From assembly GCA_910589145.1 (NCBI GenBank), contig CAJUSD010000006.1, positions 52,439 to 116,438 on the forward strand: a stretch of DNA of 64,000 bases, read 5' to 3'. Positions 51,644 through 61,152 of the stretch are shown in pieces (within the stretch, counting starts at the first letter, position 1; each line of letters opens with the position of its first letter). Under the pieces are notes generated by a model. That model worked only from the letters and a program-made list of their open reading frames with translations. It was not told the DNA's origin and made no database searches. The DNA comes from an uncultured Oscillospiraceae bacterium (lineage in GTDB: Bacteria; Bacillota; Clostridia; Oscillospirales; Ruminococcaceae). The translations under genes and the position numbers were made by a program.

Positions 51644-53742
51644 AAAGGCATCAGAGTTTTCCCTCCCTGGATCACTTCAGGCTGACAGCTGCGCTTTTTG
51701 TGGTTGCAATCCATACTTCCCCTTTGGCTTCCTGGAATGAGACAGCAGATTTTTGGCTTACCCGCGTTTTAGCGCGCATTGCAGTTCCCTTCTTTTTTAT
51801 GGTATCAGGGTACTTCCTGGCAAAAGGCGGTTGGCGGAAAGATAAAGTAAAAAGGTTTTTGCTGAAAACCTTCCTGTTATATTTGATTTCTATTTTCTTA
51901 TATCTTCCCTTAAACATATATGCTGGACTGCCTTCTATTGGGGAAATGTTAAAACGTCTTTTCTTAGATGGGACGTTTTACCACCTTTGGTATTTTCCCG
52001 CCGTTTTAACAGGCTGTTTGATTTCCTATGGCCTTAGCCGAATGGGCCTTAAAATTGCCCTGCCTGCAGCGGCAGCTCTTTATCTGATTGGGTTAGGGGG
52101 AGACAGCTACTTTGGAATTGCGGCGGCCTTCCCTCCTGTCCAGGCTATTTATACAGCAATTTTCAGTTTGTTCCAATATACTCGAAATGGAATTTTTTTC
52201 GCTCCCCTGTTCCTTTTGCTGGGTGCAGCAGCGCTTAGGTGGAATCCTGAAAAGCGTTTATCCTTTGCAGGATTCCTCTTTTCCTTATGTGTTATGAGCA
52301 TAGAGGGATTTATTCTGCACCACATGGGGGTTCAGCGCCATGACAGTATGTATCTGTTTCTCCCAATCTGCATGATGTTCCTGTTTTCCTTTCTTCTCAG
52401 CCGGAATAATGGTGAAAACAAAACCGCCAGAACTATCTCCATGCTGGTTTACCTGCTGCATCCGTGGATGATTGTTTTCGTTCGGGCAGGGGCCAAAATC
52501 ATCGGCATGGAAAATCTATTGATTCAAAACCAGCTGGTTCATTTTTTAGCAGTATCCATTTTAAGTTTCGGCGTTTCAGGAGCTCTTACAAGTTTATACT
52601 GCTGCCGCAAACCAAACCTTACAGCGCGTGCCTGGAGGGAAATTGATTTAAAAGCCCTTCAACACAATGTAAGGATTCTGAAAGAGCAGGCCGGCCCTGA
52701 CTGTGAGCTAATGGCGGTTCTGAAAGCTGACGCCTATGGACATGGCGCAGTGATAACTGCCCGCTCCTTACAAAAACAGGGCATTGTGAAAGCGTTTGCC
52801 GTTGCCTGCCTGACGGAAGCGATTCAACTTCGCAAAGCTGGGATAAGAGGCGTTATTTTAGTTTTAGGTTATACGCTCCCCGGCGAATGTTATCTGTTAT
52901 CCAAATGGGGTATTACACAGGCAGTCGTTGACGAGGCATATGCGGTTCAACTTTCTGAGGCAGCACAAGGGAAAAAAATTCAGGCTCATCTTGCTATAGA
53001 TACAGGGATGAATCGGCTGGGAGTTCCATCAACTGATTTAAACGCCTTACATCGGATCTTTAAGCTCCCGAATCTGGATATTCAAGGCGTATTTTCCCAT
53101 CTGTGCGTTTCTGACAGTTTATTGCCTGAAGATGTGGCGTTTACTTTGGAGCAGGTAAACAGGTTTTACTCCTCTGTATTAAAATTACAGGCAGATGGAT
53201 TGAAAACAGGAAAGATTCATTTTCAAGCAAGTTATGGAGTGGTTAACCTGCCGGCCCAGCCATGCGATTTTGCACGTATCGGAATCGCTTTGTATGGAGT
53301 TTACAGCCATAATTCTCCTGTACAGCGAAAACTGGATATTTGGCCTGTTTTATCTCTGCGGACAAGGGTTGTACTTGTCAAACATTTACAGCCTGGCGAA
53401 ACTGCGGGATATGGCCGCTCCTTTTGTGCCCAGAGGACTACAAAATTAGCAGTTTTATCCTTTGGCTATGCTGACGGGCTGCCAAGAGATTTTGCTGGGA
53501 TGAACGGCATGGTCCTTCTGCATGGGCAGCGTGCCCCGGTTGTGGGAAAGTTATGTATGGATCAAATGCTGGTGGATGTTACAGATATTGATGATGTAAA
53601 GGGCGGAGATGTAGCCACCATATTGGGAAGGGATGGAGCCGCTTTGATTCGTGCGGAAGATTTGGCGGAGCAATGCGGGATGATTGCCAATGAATTTTTA
53701 TGCCGCCTGGGAGCAAGGCTGCCATATGATAAAAAATTATGA
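51640..53742 (+). CDS. vanT: VanT-type membrane-bound serine racemase
   Basis: The 700-residue fusion has an N-terminal acyltransferase-3-like membrane domain of about ten helices (residues 1-325) and a C-terminal alanine-racemase fold. The latter has PLP lysine AVLKADAYGHG (near residue 360), IDTGMNRLG, ARIGIALYGVY and the second-base region (GKLCMDQMLVDV). VanT takes up L-Ser and racemises it to D-Ser for VanG. I chose the ATG at 51640 (GGGGGGA upstream, overlapping the vanXY TGA). It completes a compact three-gene vanG-vanXY-vanT operon. Confidence 0.95.
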   Translation: MKRHQSFPSLDHFRLTAALFVVAIHTSPLASWNETADFWLTRVLARIAVPFFFMVSGYFLAKGGWRKDKVKRFLLKTFLLYLISIFLYLPLNIYAGLPSIGEMLKRLFLDGTFYHLWYFPAVLTGCLISYGLSRMGLKIALPAAAALYLIGLGGDSYFGIAAAFPPVQAIYTAIFSLFQYTRNGIFFAPLFLLLGAAALRWNPEKRLSFAGFLFSLCVMSIEGFILHHMGVQRHDSMYLFLPICMMFLFSFLLSRNNGENKTARTISMLVYLLHPWMIVFVRAGAKIIGMENLLIQNQLVHFLAVSILSFGVSGALTSLYCCRKPNLTARAWREIDLKALQHNVRILKEQAGPDCELMAVLKADAYGHGAVITARSLQKQGIVKAFAVACLTEAIQLRKAGIRGVILVLGYTLPGECYLLSKWGITQAVVDEAYAVQLSEAAQGKKIQAHLAIDTGMNRLGVPSTDLNALHRIFKLPNLDIQGVFSHLCVSDSLLPEDVAFTLEQVNRFYSSVLKLQADGLKTGKIHFQASYGVVNLPAQPCDFARIGIALYGVYSHNSPVQRKLDIWPVLSLRTRVVLVKHLQPGETAGYGRSFCAQRTTKLAVLSFGYADGLPRDFAGMNGMVLLHGQRAPVVGKLCMDQMLVDVTDIDDVKGGDVATILGRDGAALIRAEDLAEQCGMIANEFLCRLGARLPYDKKL

Positions 53743-53785
53743 GAATCTGCCAAAGGCTGCCTTTTAGGGCATCCCCGTAAAATAA

Positions 53786-53812
53786 GAAGGACGGGCATGG
53801 AACCCGTCCTTC
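53786..53812 (+). terminator. Hairpin after the van operon
   Basis: A 10-bp stem (GAAGGACGGG and its complement) lies 44 bases after the vanT stop. A T-run is lacking on the plus strand, so efficiency is uncertain. Confidence 0.5.
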
Positions 53813-53918
53813 GGCCATAATTGCGCTCAAAATGGCGAAACACTTATTTGTAAGAGAATTTTAATGAAATCAAATTTTAAATATGCTATAATAAATCTGA
53901 TGTTAAAACCTTTATATT

Positions 53919-54149
53919 TACCTTTGTTTGACAAAGGAAAACACGGTTTTTGTGGCCGGCAAAGGAGAACGGGGATATAACAAAGTAAAAAACGGCGCCA
54001 AAAACTCCGAAGGATCCAAAAGCAGTTCTGACGGTGGAGCTGCAAGGCGCGGAGGCGAAGGCAGGCCGCCGCCTGGCGAGCCTTCACACCGAAGCAGATG
54101 CGCCGCCAGAACTGCTTTTGGGCGTGTTGGCTCTTGTCAAGCAAAAATA
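53919..54149. repeat. Dispersed repeat family E, copy 2 (long)
   Basis: The 231-bp element has ends TACCTTTG and GCAAAAATA and shares outer parts with 29992-30080. Its extra internal segment is a large palindrome closed by CCAAAAGCAGTTCTG (54016-54030) and CAGAACTGCTTTTGG (54107-54121). It ends 22 bases before the addB start, so it lies in or near the addB leader. Confidence 0.8.
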
Positions 54150-54171
54150 AGGAAAGCGGGGCGGAAACCAA

Positions 54172-57100
54172 TTGATACAGTTCATTCTGGGCGAAGCGGG
54201 AACCGGAAAAACAGAACTTTGTTATCATCTTCTGCGCGAGTCCGTGCAGCAAGGCAGAAAGGCAATCTTCCTTGTACCAGAGCAGTATTCATTTGAAACA
54301 GAAAAAGCAGTTTATCAACGCCTGGGAGCTGTTTTAGCCTTGCAGGTAGAGGTATTAAGCTTTACAAGATTGGCAAACCTGGTTTTTCGGGAATGCGGAG
54401 GTTTGGCCGGGCGCGCTTTAGACGACTGCGCCAGGGTTTTATTAATGAGTATCGCTTTAGGGGAGGTTCAGGACGCTTTAACTGTATATAGCCGGCATCC
54501 GGGAAATCCGTCCTTTGTCTCCTCTATGGTGGGAATGGTCAATGAGTTTAAAAACGCCGGCGTAACGCCAGATGATTTAAAAAATATAAAAGAACAGCTT
54601 CCCGATGGAGCACTAAAGGAAAAGTTAGGCGAACTCTCAATGATTTACAGCGTGTATCAGGCTTTCGTTGAACGCAATTACATCGACCAAAAAGATGACC
54701 TGATGCGTGCCAGCGGATATATGGAGGAAACTCCTGTTTTCAAAGGGTATGATGTATACTGTGACAGTTTTAAAGGATTTATGGCTGGAGAATACCGGCT
54801 TTTGCGTTATCTAATGCGGGATGCAGAAAATATAGTCTTCTCCTTTTCTTCAGACGGAGTCTCAGATCTGGAAGAAGGAACAGGCGTATTCTCTCCGGTA
54901 AAGCAGACAATCCGCCGTTTGATGAGAATGGCGGCAGAAACTGGGCAATCTATAAAATCACCTGTCATACAGCGGGAATTTTATCGCTTCCAGTCGCCTG
55001 AACTTGCGTATATTGCTTCTCAGCTTTTCCGCAGGCCGGAAGAATACAAGGGTTGGCGGAGCGGGGAAAATGTACAGTTAATCCAAGCCATGAATCCTTA
55101 CGTTGAAATTGAAGCGGCTGCAAGCCGGATCTCTGCCCTTGTCCGGGAAAGGGGGCTGCGGTATCGGGAAATAGCGGTGATTGCCCGCAGTCTGGAGCCC
55201 TATCAAACAGCGATTGAATCGGTTTTCCGCCGTTATGGAATCCCCTATTTTATGGACAAACAGGTTGATACAGAAACCCATCCGCTGACTACCCTCATTT
55301 TAACCGCTCTGGAGGCAGTACGCGGTTCTCTTGATACAGTGCGGATTCTTCGTTTATCAAAGTCCCCTTTGCTGGGGCTGGAATTATACGATGCGGCTTT
55401 GCTGGAAAATTACTGCTATATCTGGAGAATTGAACGGGAACAATGGAAAAACTCCTTTCAAAACCATCCCGACGGCTTTGGACGGCAGATGGATACCGAT
55501 GCGGAAGAACGGCTTTCCAGGGCAGAAGCTGCACGGAAAAAATTAGTGGACCCGCTTTTCAACCTCCAAAAAAAATTGGAGGACTGCGACGGGAGCGGCT
55601 TTGCCAAGGCGGTATTTGAATATTTGGAGGAAAGCGGAGCAGTTGAGCGCCTGTCCGATCTTGAAGAACTTTCAGACAGCGTTTCATCCCAAGTTTGGGA
55701 CAGCTTAACTGCCATTTTAGACCGGTTTTTCCTGGTTATGCAGGGGATACGCCTGCCCGCTGTACGGTTTACAGAACTCCTGCGGCTCTCCCTTCAAACA
55801 ATGGAAATCGCTATCATCCCTCAGACGAACGACCAGGTCTTGGTAGGAGCCGCTGACCGTGTGCGCCCCCAAAATCCAAGGGCAGTTTTTGTAATAGGGG
55901 CTAATCTGGGGATGTTCCCGGCAAGGGTGGAGGCCGGAGGCGTTTTGACGGAAGACGACCGGAAAAAGCTCACCGAAAACGGCGTTGAAATTGCAGAAAC
56001 GCTGGAGGAACGAGCTGTAAGTGAAAAATATTGGGCATATGCTGCCATGACCGCGGCTTCCCAGTACCTTTGGGTTAGTTTCTGTGCGGCGGGTTTGGAC
56101 GGAAAAGCCAGATACCCTTCCACATTGGCGGAGCAGATCCGGCGGATGTTCCCTGGATTGGAACGGGAAGCAGAACAGGGTTCTTTGAACTATGTGGTAA
56201 ACGAGGCAACTGCTTTTTCTGCATTCTGCCAAAGGGCGTCTTCCCCAGATTGGAAGAATAAGCCGGAAGGAATTGCTTTGGAAGAATACTTAAAGGAAAC
56301 GTCATATAAAAACCGCCTAGACAGCGTGGAAAATCTCAGGGAGGAACCCTCTTATTCCCTTTCCCCAGAACAGGCGGCGGTTTTATTTGGCAGAACAATG
56401 CACATTTCCCCCACCAGAGCTGATGATTTTGCCAACTGCCCTTTCCGCTATTTTCTGCGTCATGCTCTGCGGCTTCGTCCAAGGCGCAGGGCGGAACTAA
56501 CCCCTTTGGAATCTGGATCGGTACTTCATTATGTACTATCTGCCATGGTTCAGGAACACCCCTCCAAAGAACTGGGTGAATTGTCTCAAAAGCAGTTGGA
56601 AGAAGAAGTGGATGCATTGCTGGAAAAATTTATGAAAGAAAATTTAGACCGCCGAGACGAAAGCCCAGCCAGGTTTGCTTATCTATACCGCCGTTTGAGA
56701 ACCACACTTCTTTTCTTGCTGCGCCATTTAGGGGCTGAATTGGCTCAAAGCCGGTTTGTTCCAGTGGAATTTGAACTGCCTATCTCAAAAGAAAAGGGTG
56801 CTGCACCTTTGGAATTCACCTCAAAAGATGGCGTGAGAATCCTTTTAGAAGGAACGGTTGACCGGGTGGATGTATTTACAAAACCGGAAGATGGAAAAGA
56901 ATATTTAAGGGTTGTCGATTATAAATCAGGGAGGAAGCAATTTGATTTGAACGACCTTTTGGCTGGCCTTGAAATGCAGATGCCGATTTATCTGTTTACA
57001 TTGTGCAGGGAGGAAGAACCCGTTCCGGCAGGCGTCCTATATATGCCTGCCAGGGCTGACGCTGTGGAAGCTGACCGAAAAGACGATCCTGAAAAAATCA

Positions 57101-57504
57101 AAGCGGATTTTGAGGGGAAAATGAGAATGAACGGGCTTCTCTTGATGGACTACCAGGTATTAGAAGCTATGGAGACAGATTTGACCGGGAAATTCATCCC
57201 AGTGAAAAAAACGGCCTCCGGGATCAGCGCTCAATCCAAGAAAAATACAGTTACGCCGGAGGAATGGAAAATCCTCCGGGAATATGTGGTCAGCAAATCC
57301 AAGGCAATGGCGGATCAGCTTCATAAGGGAGGGATTGACGACATTCCCCTTCTTTCAAAAGACAGCAGGCTCGCCTGCGAATACTGCGAATACCAGGCGG
57401 TTTGCGGGCATGAAAACGATTCCGTAAAAAGGAGAGAAACGCCGGGGCTTCCCCGCGACGAGGTTCTAAAACAGATGCAGACGGAATATAAAGATGAAGA
57501 ATAA
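54172..57504 (+). CDS. addB: AddAB helicase-nuclease, AddB subunit
   Basis: The 1110-residue protein has Walker A GEAGTGKTE (about 7-15), the RexB/AddB helicase-like body, the nuclease motif VVDYKSGRK (about 914-922) and Fe-S cysteines split between ANCPFRYFLR and the C-terminal CEYCEYQAVC. With AddA it processes double-strand breaks for recombination. The start is a TTG; an ATG alternative would lose the Walker A strand. The usual addA gene does not follow. Instead a small membrane protein gene overlaps the stop by 11 bases. Confidence 0.95.
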   Translation: MIQFILGEAGTGKTELCYHLLRESVQQGRKAIFLVPEQYSFETEKAVYQRLGAVLALQVEVLSFTRLANLVFRECGGLAGRALDDCARVLLMSIALGEVQDALTVYSRHPGNPSFVSSMVGMVNEFKNAGVTPDDLKNIKEQLPDGALKEKLGELSMIYSVYQAFVERNYIDQKDDLMRASGYMEETPVFKGYDVYCDSFKGFMAGEYRLLRYLMRDAENIVFSFSSDGVSDLEEGTGVFSPVKQTIRRLMRMAAETGQSIKSPVIQREFYRFQSPELAYIASQLFRRPEEYKGWRSGENVQLIQAMNPYVEIEAAASRISALVRERGLRYREIAVIARSLEPYQTAIESVFRRYGIPYFMDKQVDTETHPLTTLILTALEAVRGSLDTVRILRLSKSPLLGLELYDAALLENYCYIWRIEREQWKNSFQNHPDGFGRQMDTDAEERLSRAEAARKKLVDPLFNLQKKLEDCDGSGFAKAVFEYLEESGAVERLSDLEELSDSVSSQVWDSLTAILDRFFLVMQGIRLPAVRFTELLRLSLQTMEIAIIPQTNDQVLVGAADRVRPQNPRAVFVIGANLGMFPARVEAGGVLTEDDRKKLTENGVEIAETLEERAVSEKYWAYAAMTAASQYLWVSFCAAGLDGKARYPSTLAEQIRRMFPGLEREAEQGSLNYVVNEATAFSAFCQRASSPDWKNKPEGIALEEYLKETSYKNRLDSVENLREEPSYSLSPEQAAVLFGRTMHISPTRADDFANCPFRYFLRHALRLRPRRRAELTPLESGSVLHYVLSAMVQEHPSKELGELSQKQLEEEVDALLEKFMKENLDRRDESPARFAYLYRRLRTTLLFLLRHLGAELAQSRFVPVEFELPISKEKGAAPLEFTSKDGVRILLEGTVDRVDVFTKPEDGKEYLRVVDYKSGRKQFDLNDLLAGLEMQMPIYLFTLCREEEPVPAGVLYMPARADAVEADRKDDPEKIKADFEGKMRMNGLLLMDYQVLEAMETDLTGKFIPVKKTASGISAQSKKNTVTPEEWKILREYVVSKSKAMADQLHKGGIDDIPLLSKDSRLACEYCEYQAVCGHENDSVKRRETPGLPRDEVLKQMQTEYKDEE

Positions 57505-57934
57505 AACTGTTTTAAAAAGCAGAAAAGAAAGCTTTTGTCGGAACCGTTTTTTAGTATTGCTGTGGTACATTGCCATCTCATTGATAGAATATGCTATGAT
57601 CGATATTTTTGCAAATGCAGGGTTCGATTGGAGGAACCCCTGTATGGAGTATACGCAAAAAGGAAAACTCATTACAAGCGTGCTTCTTGTCATTCCTATT
57701 TTTCTGCTTTTGGCTGTTATCTGGTTTCGTTTGGTATATCTGTTTTATCAGCATAAATCCGTATGGGTTTTCCTTATGGAGATTTCTGTCTCTTTTCTGG
57801 GAGTTTGCCTTACCTTTTTTATCTGTTTTCTTTTAACCGCTTTTGATTTGCTTCCGGAGTGGATAGTAGGGATTCGTCATTATTTGATGAAACTTATTAA
57901 AGAATCTGACTGGATGTACTGGCCTCCTCCATAA
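57494..57934 (+). CDS. Small multi-pass membrane protein, unknown function
   Basis: The 146-residue protein has a basic N-terminus and three predicted helices (about 19-40, 58-84, 92-117). It has no recognised family motif. Its start overlaps the end of addB, so it may be translationally coupled, although no strong ribosome site is seen. It occupies the position where addA is normally found. Confidence 0.6.
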   Translation: MKNKTVLKSRKESFCRNRFLVLLWYIAISLIEYAMIDIFANAGFDWRNPCMEYTQKGKLITSVLLVIPIFLLLAVIWFRLVYLFYQHKSVWVFLMEISVSFLGVCLTFFICFLLTAFDLLPEWIVGIRHYLMKLIKESDWMYWPPP

Positions 57935-58048
57935 TGGATTCAACCGGATTTACATAAATGTCCTCCCCCTATGCTTGACAGATTCCGCCTTTCCCTGTAT
58001 AGTTATTTTATGTACTATTTTGCATTATTTTGGAAAGGAAGATGGATT

Positions 58049-58477
58049 TTGGAACACTCATTTATCATCGCTAAGGGCCTTCCGCAAGACGCTCATGATA
58101 TCCGCCAAGCTGTTTTTGTTGAGGAGCAGGGTTTTAATGGCCTCTTGGAATTTGACAGTATTGATGCCGATGCTTTGCATGCTGTCCTTTATCTGGATGG
58201 AAAGCCTGCTGGCACTGGACGCCTTTTCCCTTCCGATTCCCCTGATATGTTTACAGTCGGAAGGCTTGCCGTTTATCCACAGTTCCGTAAACTGCATCTC
58301 GGCAGAGAGATTTTAACCGCCCTGGAACAAAAGGCTAAAGAACTAGGCGCTTCCAAAATTGGGCTTTCCGCTCAGTGCCAGGCTCAGGGGTTTTATGAGA
58401 AATGCGGCTATACGGCAAGCGGCGATACCTATTTAGATGAGTTTTGTCCTCATATCCATATGGAGAAATTATTGTGA
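58049..58477 (+). CDS. GNAT-family N-acetyltransferase
   Basis: The 142-residue protein begins EHSFIIAKGLPQDAHDIRQAVFVEEQGF and has the acetyl-CoA loop VGRLAVYPQFRKLHLGREILTALEQKAKELG and GFYEKCGYTASG, like ElaA/YjcF-type acetyltransferases. I chose the TTG at 58049 because AAAGGAAG lies eight bases upstream; the frame upstream is non-homologous. Its stop overlaps the next start. Substrate unknown. Confidence 0.85.
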   Translation: MEHSFIIAKGLPQDAHDIRQAVFVEEQGFNGLLEFDSIDADALHAVLYLDGKPAGTGRLFPSDSPDMFTVGRLAVYPQFRKLHLGREILTALEQKAKELGASKIGLSAQCQAQGFYEKCGYTASGDTYLDEFCPHIHMEKLL

Positions 58478-59199
58478 ATCCTATGAAACCTTTTGAACTG
58501 GAACCTCTTTCCTGGTTCTTTATTGCGCTGGCGGTTGCCGCTGCTGCTTTCTTTTGCATCTTTGCCCTTGTGAAGCGCTGGCTGGACCGCAGAAGAAAAC
58601 AAAAACGCTTGATGGAGAGAGGGCGCAAAGGGGAGCAGCAATTATATGACGACCTGCTCCAATTAAAGGGCTATCGTAAAATTTTGCAGAACCTATATAT
58701 CCCTACTGCCCACTCTACAACAGAAATTGATCTCATTATGCTCCATCATTCCGGGATTTACGTTTTTGAAAATAAAGCCTATTCCGGGTGGATTTTTGGT
58801 TCTGCTGAAAGCCAGTACTGGACTCAAACGCTCCCTAATGGCTACCGCTTTAGCTTTTATAACCCTGTCCGCCAGAATGAGGGGCATGTGGCTGCTTTAA
58901 TGAAATATTTGGGGATTTCTAATAGAAAACGTGTTCATTCCATTGTTGTCTTTTCTGATGCCTGCACCTTTAAGGATGTAAACTGCCAGGGAAAATTTTT
59001 GGTCAATGACCATGAGGTCTGGCTTGTCCAACTGAAAGATTTAGACCGCGCACTGAAAAAAACTTCCACTAAATTTAAGTACGCTTTTACAAGAAAAGAA
59101 ATTTCTGAAATCTATGATAAGCTCCTTCCTCGTACAAAGGTTTCCTTCCGTGTCAAACAGCAGCATATTAAAAATGTTAAACAAAAGCAAAAACGCTAA
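58474..59199 (+). CDS. NERD-domain (nuclease-related) membrane protein
   Basis: The 241-residue protein has one N-terminal helix (LSWFFIALAVAAAAFFCIFALV), a basic stretch, then the NERD domain: RGRKGEQQLYDDLLQL, STTEIDLIMLHHSGIYVFENKAYSG (Asp and Glu-x-Lys of a PD-(D/E)xK-like core). NERD proteins are presumed nucleases, some membrane-tied. The GTG at 58474 overlaps the GNAT stop and has GGAG upstream; an ATG at 58483 is the alternative. Two terminators follow. Confidence 0.85.
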   Translation: MNPMKPFELEPLSWFFIALAVAAAAFFCIFALVKRWLDRRRKQKRLMERGRKGEQQLYDDLLQLKGYRKILQNLYIPTAHSTTEIDLIMLHHSGIYVFENKAYSGWIFGSAESQYWTQTLPNGYRFSFYNPVRQNEGHVAALMKYLGISNRKRVHSIVVFSDACTFKDVNCQGKFLVNDHEVWLVQLKDLDRALKKTSTKFKYAFTRKEISEIYDKLLPRTKVSFRVKQQHIKNVKQKQKR

Positions 59200-59208
59200 A
59201 TGCTTTTC

Positions 59209-59235
59209 CGCCTGGCTTAATGCCAGGCGTTTTTT
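59209..59235 (+). terminator. Terminator after the NERD gene
   Basis: CGCCTGGC pairs with GCCAGGCG (5-base loop), followed by six T residues. Confidence 0.92.
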
Positions 59236-59248
59236 ATGCTTATGACAG

Positions 59249-59278
59249 TAGTCCACATAATGTGGGCTATCTTTTTTT
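59249..59278 (+). terminator. Second, back-to-back terminator
   Basis: A 9-bp stem (TAGTCCACA with TGTGGGCTA) and a 3-base loop are followed by TCTTTTTTT. With the first terminator it isolates the head module from the upstream operon. Confidence 0.8.
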
Positions 59279-59331
59279 AAAAAAAATCTCAAAAAGAGAA
59301 AAATTGTCCGAAAAATCCGAAAAAGTGATGT

Positions 59332-59337
59332 TATAAT
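59332..59337 (+). promoter_or_regulatory. Candidate -10 box of the head module
   Basis: A TATAAT lies between the double terminator and the portal gene. No good -35 at 17 bases is seen; TTGTCC is 22 bases upstream. A GGAGG at about 59347 has no start codon after it, while AAGGAAGTGAT at 59374 serves the portal TTG. Confidence 0.4.
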
Positions 59338-59392
59338 AGGTGCAAAGGAGGTAAACACTTTAAAATTTACAAAAAGGAAGTGATTTTAAACT

Positions 59393-61150
59393 TTGGACAG
59401 CCAAAAAAGTTTAGATCTATCCAGCCAGCTCGCCGATTGGCAGGAAAAATATGAAAGAGCCCGTTCTGCCTATGGTATTGAACGGGAATCTATGGACAGG
59501 CGGGAAAACCTTTACTTGGGTGACAAGGGAATTCGATCCCCAAACGGCGCTTTAGCCCCAAAGGATGCCTCCAATGTCCGCAATCTTGCCTTTGAACTGG
59601 TGGAAAGCCAAATCAGCAGCATCATTCCTCAGCCGAAAGTGACTGCTGTCAGCCCCCAGAATCAGGATAATGCCCGAAGCATTGAGGATAAGCTCCGCAA
59701 TGAATTGGACCGGCTCCCTTTCGAGGTTCTCAATGACCAGCAGGAGCGCACTACATTTATTCAAGGTGGTTCTATTATGCTGGTAGAGTGGGACAGTTCC
59801 CGTAAAAGCCATACCTCTATGGGGGAATTATCTATCCGTTTAATTCATCCAAAACAGTTTATTCCCCAGCCTGGTGTGGACGATGTTCAGGAAATGGATT
59901 ATTTCTTTCTTGAAACTGCTTTGTCCAGAGATGCTGTTCAGCGCAGATACGGCGTGGAAATCCAGGACGGCTTTTCCGACGCTCCAAAAGATACTGACGG
60001 CCTGGAACTTGTCACCCTTATAACGGGCTATTACCGCAATCCATCTGGGATTGGGAGAATTTCCTGGGTTGGGAACCAGCTTCTGGAGAATCTGGACAAC
60101 TACCTTGCCAGACGGTTGGAACGCTGCTCTGCCTGCGGAAAACCCAGAATTGCCAATGCTGCTCTTTGCCAATGCGGCTCCCGCTCATTTTGCGAATCTG
60201 TTGAAGAATGGGAAACGCTGGGTTCGGATATTCTCAGGGCGGATGGGTCTGTCATCCCTCTTTACTCCGGCAGAGGTGAGAAGCGGAGGAAAACCAGGAT
60301 TCCATATTACAAGCTTAACCGCTATCCTGTTGTCGTTCGGAAAAACGTTTCTGTTTATGGGCGGCTTTTGGGAAATTCAGATGTGGACGCTTTGGAAGAC
60401 CAACAGAATTCTGTGAAAAAACTGGCAACCAAAATTGAGGAAAAACTGCTGAAAGGAGGCTCTTTTGTTCTGCTTCCAAGAGGTAAGATGATCCGCCGCA
60501 CTGACGAGGAATTAAAGGTGATTGAACTGGACGGACCAGATCAGAAAGCGATGATTGATGTCGTGAACGTTCAGCCTGACGTTAGCCGGGATATGGCGAT
60601 GCTGGAACAGAATTACCTTTGGGCGAAATCTACTCTTGGCATCAGCGACAGTTTCCAGGGAAAGTCCGATCAAACCGCCGTCAGCGGCAGAGCAAAAGAA
60701 TTTTCTGCAAACCAAACCGCTGGCAGGCTGGAAAGCAAACGCATTATGAAACAAGCTGCTTATGGGGAACTTTTTCAGCTGATGTTTCAGATGCTCCTTT
60801 GCTGTGCCGACGAGCCAAGACCCGTCCGCAGCCGCGATATACACGGTTCCCCTGAATACCGCACCTTCAGCAAGTATGATTTTTTGGAACAGGATGCTGC
60901 TGGGGAATGGTTCTATAATGACGGATACCTTTTCAGTACTGATACCGCCGGGACTTTGGCAAATAACCGTGAAGCAATGTGGCAGGAAACCAGGGTAAAT
61001 TACCGCGACGGCGCTTTTGGCCAGCCTGGTTCCTTACAGGCCCTGTTGATGTTTTGGGAGGTTATGGAAGGCCTCAGCTACCCTCTTGCATCTCAGATCA
61101 GGTCTCAAATTGAAGCGCAGATAAAAGAACATCAGAATAAGGAGGTGTGA
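59393..61150 (+). CDS. Phage portal-like protein with a zinc-ribbon insertion
   Basis: The 585-residue protein has portal features: an N-terminal RRENLYLGDKGIRSP, a LIHPKQFIPQPG wing/stem region, a long central part and GISDSFQGKSDQTAVSGRAKEFSANQTAG. Portals are dodecameric gates for DNA packaging in phage heads. A four-cysteine ribbon (CSACGKPRI, then CQCGSRSFC, about residues 243-268) is inserted in the middle, unusual for portals. The start is a TTG with AAGGAAGTGAT upstream. It is the first gene of the head module; no terminase precedes it. Confidence 0.8.
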   Translation: MDSQKSLDLSSQLADWQEKYERARSAYGIERESMDRRENLYLGDKGIRSPNGALAPKDASNVRNLAFELVESQISSIIPQPKVTAVSPQNQDNARSIEDKLRNELDRLPFEVLNDQQERTTFIQGGSIMLVEWDSSRKSHTSMGELSIRLIHPKQFIPQPGVDDVQEMDYFFLETALSRDAVQRRYGVEIQDGFSDAPKDTDGLELVTLITGYYRNPSGIGRISWVGNQLLENLDNYLARRLERCSACGKPRIANAALCQCGSRSFCESVEEWETLGSDILRADGSVIPLYSGRGEKRRKTRIPYYKLNRYPVVVRKNVSVYGRLLGNSDVDALEDQQNSVKKLATKIEEKLLKGGSFVLLPRGKMIRRTDEELKVIELDGPDQKAMIDVVNVQPDVSRDMAMLEQNYLWAKSTLGISDSFQGKSDQTAVSGRAKEFSANQTAGRLESKRIMKQAAYGELFQLMFQMLLCCADEPRPVRSRDIHGSPEYRTFSKYDFLEQDAAGEWFYNDGYLFSTDTAGTLANNREAMWQETRVNYRDGAFGQPGSLQALLMFWEVMEGLSYPLASQIRSQIEAQIKEHQNKEV

Positions 61151-61152
61151 AA

